From positions 1-64,000 of the forward strand of contig NZ_BSSM01000006.1 in assembly GCF_030269125.1 (NCBI RefSeq): a DNA stretch of 64,000 bases. The letters are read 5' to 3'. The position numbers and the translations under genes were made by a program. Origin of the DNA: Streptomyces hygroscopicus subsp. hygroscopicus. GTDB taxonomy: Bacteria > Actinomycetota > Actinomycetes > Streptomycetales > Streptomycetaceae. The notes beneath the pieces were generated by a model. The model saw nothing but the letters and a program-made list of their open reading frames with translations. It searched no databases and had not been told where the DNA came from. Shown here one piece after another: positions 60,478 to 64,000 of this stretch (position 1 is the first letter of the stretch; every line of letters begins with the position of its first letter).

Positions 60478-62108
60478 TGCGTGTCATGGCGCAGGTCGCG
60501 ATGGTGATGAACCTCGACAAGTGCATCGGATGCCATACCTGCTCCGTCACCTGCAAACAGACCTGGACCAACCGGCCCGGGTCCGAGTACGTCTGGTTCA
60601 ACAACGTCGAGACCAAACCGGGCACGGGATACCCGCGCCGCTACGAGGATCAGGAGAAGTGGAAGGGCGGCTGGACCCTGAACCGGCGGGGCGGACTGAC
60701 GCTGAAGGCCGGCGGCCGGGTGCGCAAGCTGCTCGGCCTCTTCTACAACCCGGACCTCCCCTCGCTCGACGACTTCTACGAGCCGTGGACGTACGACTAC
60801 CAGAGCCTGACCACCGCGCCGCTGTCCGACAGCTTCCCCAGCGCCCGCCCCAAGTCCCAGCTCACCGGCCGGGACATGCGGCCCGTGCACGGACCCAACT
60901 GGGACGACGACCTCGCCGGGGCCGCCGAGTACGCCATCGCCGACCCGAACCTGGAAGGTCTGTCGGAACAGGTGCGGATGGAGTTCGAGCACGCGTTCAT
61001 GTTCTACCTGCCGCGCATCTGCGAGCACTGCCTCAACCCCTCCTGCGTCGCCTCCTGTCCCTCGGGCGCCATGTACAAACGGGAGGAGGACGGGATCGTC
61101 CTGGTCGACCAGGACCGCTGCCGCGGCTGGCGGTTCTGCGTGTCGGGCTGCCCGTACAAGAAGGTGTACTTCAACCACCGCACCGGCAAGGCCGAGAAGT
61201 GCACCTTCTGCTACCCGCGCATCGAGGCCGGGCAGCCCACCATCTGCTCCGAGACCTGCGTGGGCCGGCTGCGCCACCTGGGCGTGATGCTCTACGACGC
61301 CGACGCCGTCCTGGGCGCCGCCTCGGCGAAGGACGAAAAGGACCTGTACGAGGCGCAGTTGTCCGTCTTCCTCGATCCGGAGGACCCAGGAGTACGGGCG
61401 GCGGCGGAGCGTGACGGCATCGCCCACGACTGGATCGAGGCCGCCCGGCGCTCCCCGGTGTACGCGCTGATCAAGAAGCACCGGGTGGCGCTGCCGCTGC
61501 ACCCGGAGTACCGCACCATGCCGATGGTCTGGTACGTCCCACCCCTGTCCCCGGTCACGGACGCGGTGCACGCCACCGGCTACCACGACGACGACCCCGA
61601 CCGTGTCTTCGCCGCCATCGACGCCCTGCGCGTCCCCATGGAGTACCTGGCCAACCTCTTCACCGCCGGTGACACCGCCGTGGTGGAGGGCGTGCTGCGC
61701 AAGCTGACCGCGATGCGCGCCCACATGCGCGCGCTGCAACTCGGCGACCCGCCCGACCGGGCCCTGCTCGGCCAGGTCGGCGCGAGCGCCGAGGACATCG
61801 AGGACCTGTACCGGCTGCTGGCCATCGCCAAGTACGACGACCGCTACGTCGTCCCCCGGGTGCACGCCGAGGGCTCCGGCGCGCTGATGGCCCAGCACTG
61901 CTCCCTCGACTACCCCGGCGGCGTCGCCGACCTCGCCGCCCACGACGAGGACCAGCGGGTCGCCGCCCCGCCACCGCCGCCGGGCCCGGCGCCCTCGGGC
62001 GGCGGCAGTCGGTTCCGCGACAGCGACGGCAGGGTGCGCTTCAACCTCCTCGGCTGGAACGGATCCGGCCCCGTCCCCGGCCTCTTCGACGACGGGAGCG
62101 GCCGGTGA
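60477..62108 (+). CDS. narH: Nitrate reductase beta subunit NarH
   Basis: A 543-residue iron-sulfur subunit that passes electrons from NarI to NarG through four clusters. Cysteine groups are CIGCHTCSVTCKQTW, CEHCLNPSCVASCPSGA, CRGWRFCVSGCPYKK, and CTFCYPRIEAGQPTICSETC. The tryptophan in RGWRFC in place of a cysteine creates the 3Fe-4S cluster and is normal for NarH. The C-terminal part is helical with a proline-rich tail (PPPPPGPAPSGGG) longer than usual. Confidence 0.97.
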   Translation: MRVMAQVAMVMNLDKCIGCHTCSVTCKQTWTNRPGSEYVWFNNVETKPGTGYPRRYEDQEKWKGGWTLNRRGGLTLKAGGRVRKLLGLFYNPDLPSLDDFYEPWTYDYQSLTTAPLSDSFPSARPKSQLTGRDMRPVHGPNWDDDLAGAAEYAIADPNLEGLSEQVRMEFEHAFMFYLPRICEHCLNPSCVASCPSGAMYKREEDGIVLVDQDRCRGWRFCVSGCPYKKVYFNHRTGKAEKCTFCYPRIEAGQPTICSETCVGRLRHLGVMLYDADAVLGAASAKDEKDLYEAQLSVFLDPEDPGVRAAAERDGIAHDWIEAARRSPVYALIKKHRVALPLHPEYRTMPMVWYVPPLSPVTDAVHATGYHDDDPDRVFAAIDALRVPMEYLANLFTAGDTAVVEGVLRKLTAMRAHMRALQLGDPPDRALLGQVGASAEDIEDLYRLLAIAKYDDRYVVPRVHAEGSGALMAQHCSLDYPGGVADLAAHDEDQRVAAPPPPPGPAPSGGGSRFRDSDGRVRFNLLGWNGSGPVPGLFDDGSGR

Positions 62109-62818
62109 CCGGCCGCCGGCGCGCGCCGGCCGACACACCACTGGTGCACCGCATCGCCTCGGTCCTCCTGCGCTACCCGGACGAGGCGGTGCTCGCCTGC
62201 CTCGGCGACGTGACCGCCGCGCTCCCCGCCGTCGTCGACCCGGCCGACCGCACGCGGCTCGCCGCCGCGTGCCGCCACGTCTCGGAGCCGTCCCCCACCG
62301 AAGCCGCGCAGCGGTACGTGGACACCTTCGACCACACGCGCCGCCGCACCATGCACCTGACCTACTACCGGCACGGCGACACCCGCGCCCGTGGCATGGC
62401 TCTCCTCGCCCTCAAACACGCCTACCGGCAGGCCGGGCACGAGCCGCCCGAAAGCGAACTGCCCGACTTCCTGCCGCTGGTCCTGGAGTTCGCCGCCCTC
62501 GCCCCCCGACCCGGCCATCGCATCCTGCTCCAGTACCGGGCCGGACTGGAACTCCTGCGCCAGGCGCTGCACGAGCACTCCAGCCCGTACGCCGGCGTCC
62601 TCGACACGCTCAGCGGGCGGCTGCCGGAACCGGGCCGGGGCGAGCGCGACGCGTGGCGGCGGCTGGCCGCCGAGGGGCCGCCGGGCGAACAGGTCGGTCT
62701 CGAACCCTTCGGCCCACCGGAGCGGACCGGGCTGGGGCCGTTCGCTCCGCCCGCAGGCCCGGAACCGTCCGGGTATCCGGCACGGGAGGCATTCACGAGG
62801 ACGAAGGAGGGCCGGTGA
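62105..62818 (+). CDS. narJ: Nitrate reductase assembly chaperone NarJ
   Basis: A 237-residue helical chaperone that keeps NarGH ready for molybdenum cofactor insertion and membrane attachment. Diagnostic are the YVDTFDHTRRRTMHLTYYRHGDTRARGMALL motif near residue 75 and LPDFLPLVLEFAAL. It starts with a GTG overlapping the narH stop by four bases. The C-terminal 40 residues are a Pro/Gly-rich extension without known role. Confidence 0.95.
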   Translation: MTGRRRAPADTPLVHRIASVLLRYPDEAVLACLGDVTAALPAVVDPADRTRLAAACRHVSEPSPTEAAQRYVDTFDHTRRRTMHLTYYRHGDTRARGMALLALKHAYRQAGHEPPESELPDFLPLVLEFAALAPRPGHRILLQYRAGLELLRQALHEHSSPYAGVLDTLSGRLPEPGRGERDAWRRLAAEGPPGEQVGLEPFGPPERTGLGPFAPPAGPEPSGYPAREAFTRTKEGR

Positions 62819-63558
62819 GTTCCTGGGACCTGTGGTGGTGGGTGATCCTGCCCTACCTCGCCCTCGTCACCTTCGTCGTCGGCCACGTCTGGCGCTGGCG
62901 CTACGACCAGTTCGGCTGGACCAGCCGCTCGACCCAGCTCCAGGAGCGCCGCCTGCTGAAATGGGGCGGGCCGCTCTTCCACTACGGCACGTTCGCCGCG
63001 ATCGCCGGACACGTCATGGGCATCCTGATCCCCGAGTCGTTCACCCGGTGGCTCGGCGTCCCGGAGGGCACCTACCGCTGGTTCTCCTCCATCGGCGGCA
63101 CCGTCGCCGCGCTGGCCGTCGCCCTCGGCGTGGCGATCCTCGCCTTCCGCCGCACCGCTGTGCCCCGGGTGCGGGCCACCACGAGCCCCGTCGACTGGGT
63201 GGCCCTCGTCCTGCTGGCGATCGTCATCGTGCTCGGCATCGTCCCGACGATGGGCGTCAACCTCTTCGGTGCCGGCTACGACTACCGCCGGAGTGTGGCG
63301 CTGTGGTTCCGCGGCCTGTTCGCCGGCGCCCCGGACGTCGCCGCCATCTCCCACGCACCGCTGATCTACCAGGTGCACGCCACCGCCGCCTGGGCCATCC
63401 TCGCCGTGTGGCCCTTCACCCGGCTGGTGCACGCCTGGAGCATCCCGCTGTGGTATCTGTGGCGGCCCTTCGTCCTCTACCGCAGCCGGGTCCCCGCCCA
63501 CCCCACCGAGCCGGGCACCAGCGGACGCCGCTGGCGCCGCATCGGCGCCCGCTACTGA
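62815..63558 (+). CDS. narI: Nitrate reductase gamma subunit NarI (cytochrome b)
   Basis: A 247-residue dihaem membrane anchor that oxidises menaquinol. Five helices are evident. The four haem histidines are H56 and H66 in FHYGTFAAIAGHVMG and H188 and H206 in YQVHATAAWAI and RLVHAWS, matching the E. coli positions (56, 66, 187, 205) almost exactly. GTG at 62815 overlaps the narJ stop by four bases (GTGA). Confidence 0.96.
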   Translation: MSSWDLWWWVILPYLALVTFVVGHVWRWRYDQFGWTSRSTQLQERRLLKWGGPLFHYGTFAAIAGHVMGILIPESFTRWLGVPEGTYRWFSSIGGTVAALAVALGVAILAFRRTAVPRVRATTSPVDWVALVLLAIVIVLGIVPTMGVNLFGAGYDYRRSVALWFRGLFAGAPDVAAISHAPLIYQVHATAAWAILAVWPFTRLVHAWSIPLWYLWRPFVLYRSRVPAHPTEPGTSGRRWRRIGARY

Positions 63559-63601
63559 CCCCGAACCCGAAGCCCTCCGACACAGAAACGGCGACCGAGC
63601 C

Positions 63602-63934
63602 ATGCAGAAGCTCTCCCTCGACACCAAGGCCGACGAGCACCTGGAGCGGGCCGCGGCCTCCTCCACGGGCCGCAGCGCCGAGACCCTCTACGGCGGCCAC
63701 GAGCACCGACTGCGCCAGACCCTCCTCGCCCTGCGCGCGGGCACCGACCTCGCCGAACACGAGAACCCCGGTGAGGCCACCCTCCTCGTGCTGCGGGGAC
63801 GGGTACGGCTGCACAGCGGCGACGAGTCGTGGGAGGGCTCGGCCGGAGACCTGCTCCCGATCCCGCCCGCCCGCCACAGCCTGGAGGCCCTGGAGGACTC
63901 CGCCGCACTGCTGACCGTCGCCAGGACCGCCTGA
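63602..63934 (+). CDS. Small cupin-domain protein
   Basis: A 110-residue single cupin: KADEHLERAAASSTGRSAETLYGGHEHRLRQTLLALRAGTDLAEHENPGEATLLVLRGRVRL, then a second half with GDLLPIPPARHSLEAL. The H, E and H residues (EHENPGE and RHSLEA) could hold a metal. Comparable cupins are found after nar operons in actinobacteria and may bind or detoxify nitrogen-oxide products, but this is conjecture. It follows narI by 43 bases on the same strand. Confidence 0.8.
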   Translation: MQKLSLDTKADEHLERAAASSTGRSAETLYGGHEHRLRQTLLALRAGTDLAEHENPGEATLLVLRGRVRLHSGDESWEGSAGDLLPIPPARHSLEALEDSAALLTVARTA

Positions 63935-64000
63935 CCCAGGCGGCTGCCGGCGGGCCGGCTTCGGGGACCGAGGCGGGATCCTTCGCGACGGCGGCCCGAC

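Noticed and set aside
61127..61138. Tryptophan replacing a cysteine in the NarH cluster motif
   Set aside because: This is the normal feature that gives NarH its 3Fe-4S cluster, not a mutation.

Overview
The window is GC-rich (above 70% almost throughout) actinobacterial DNA, almost certainly a Streptomyces chromosome. The evidence is near-total G/C at third codon positions, many GTG and TTG starts, GTGA/ATGA operon overlaps, and families typical of the genus: CYP105 P450 with a 3Fe-4S ferredoxin, DUF4235, FBP zinc finger, deazaflavin-dependent nitroreductase, ECF sigma factors, GAF-SpoIIE phosphatase, and a narGHJI operon. I saw no rRNA, tRNA or CRISPR.

Layout. 1-210: left-over end of an IS481-type insertion sequence. 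212-10216: accessory metabolism (flavoprotein, CYP105 plus ferredoxin behind a 19-bp palindrome, SnoaL-like protein, DDN-type oxidoreductase, CDF metal exporter, glutathionyl-hydroquinone-reductase-like protein, quinone-type oxidoreductase, STAS protein, second-copy-type PRPP synthetase). 10931-14739: a compact Mrp-type cation/proton antiporter operon with an MrpD but no large MrpA-type subunit and an apparent MrpF-MrpG fusion. 15065-27549: secreted GH16 glucanase, PHP phosphoesterase, HAD, hydrolases, epimerase, ROK regulator, DUF3626, FBP protein, FUSC-type membrane protein and Tat-exported lactonase.

The most unusual part is 27517-31888. A DUF2470-type (iron/heme-utilisation related) gene with an IdeR/DmdR-like iron box has been cut in two. 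Its first 44 codons are at 31858-31727 and its C-terminal half at 28020-27517, which also carries a +1 frameshift in a five-C run. Between them lie the 3' end of a Tn3-family transposase, a TetR-MFS efflux pair with its own operator, a tyrosine recombinase whose first catalytic arginine is now tryptophan, and candidate recombination-site motifs upstream of it. This reads as a decayed Tn3-type transposon carrying an exporter.

31966-47003: BM3-like P450 with divergent TetR, a Cys-rich pentapeptide protein, formaldehyde dehydrogenase, proline-iminopeptidase-like hydrolase, lutABC lactate oxidation operon, an OpuC-type compatible-solute/choline ABC system split into two convergent units, and a MoxR-VWA pair. 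47130-53452: PLP desulfhydrase, a secreted proline-rich repeat protein, an ECF sigma/membrane-protein pair, pirin, a LUD protein, and an ECF41-type sigma factor behind a 69-bp imperfect palindrome. 53579-63934: GAF-SpoIIE phosphatase, then a TDT/SLAC1-family channel directly ahead of narGHJI and a cupin gene. The nar genes form the membrane nitrate reductase: NarGH is the catalytic dimer, NarI the dihaem quinol anchor, NarJ the chaperone; the TDT protein is a plausible anion path for nitrate or nitrite.
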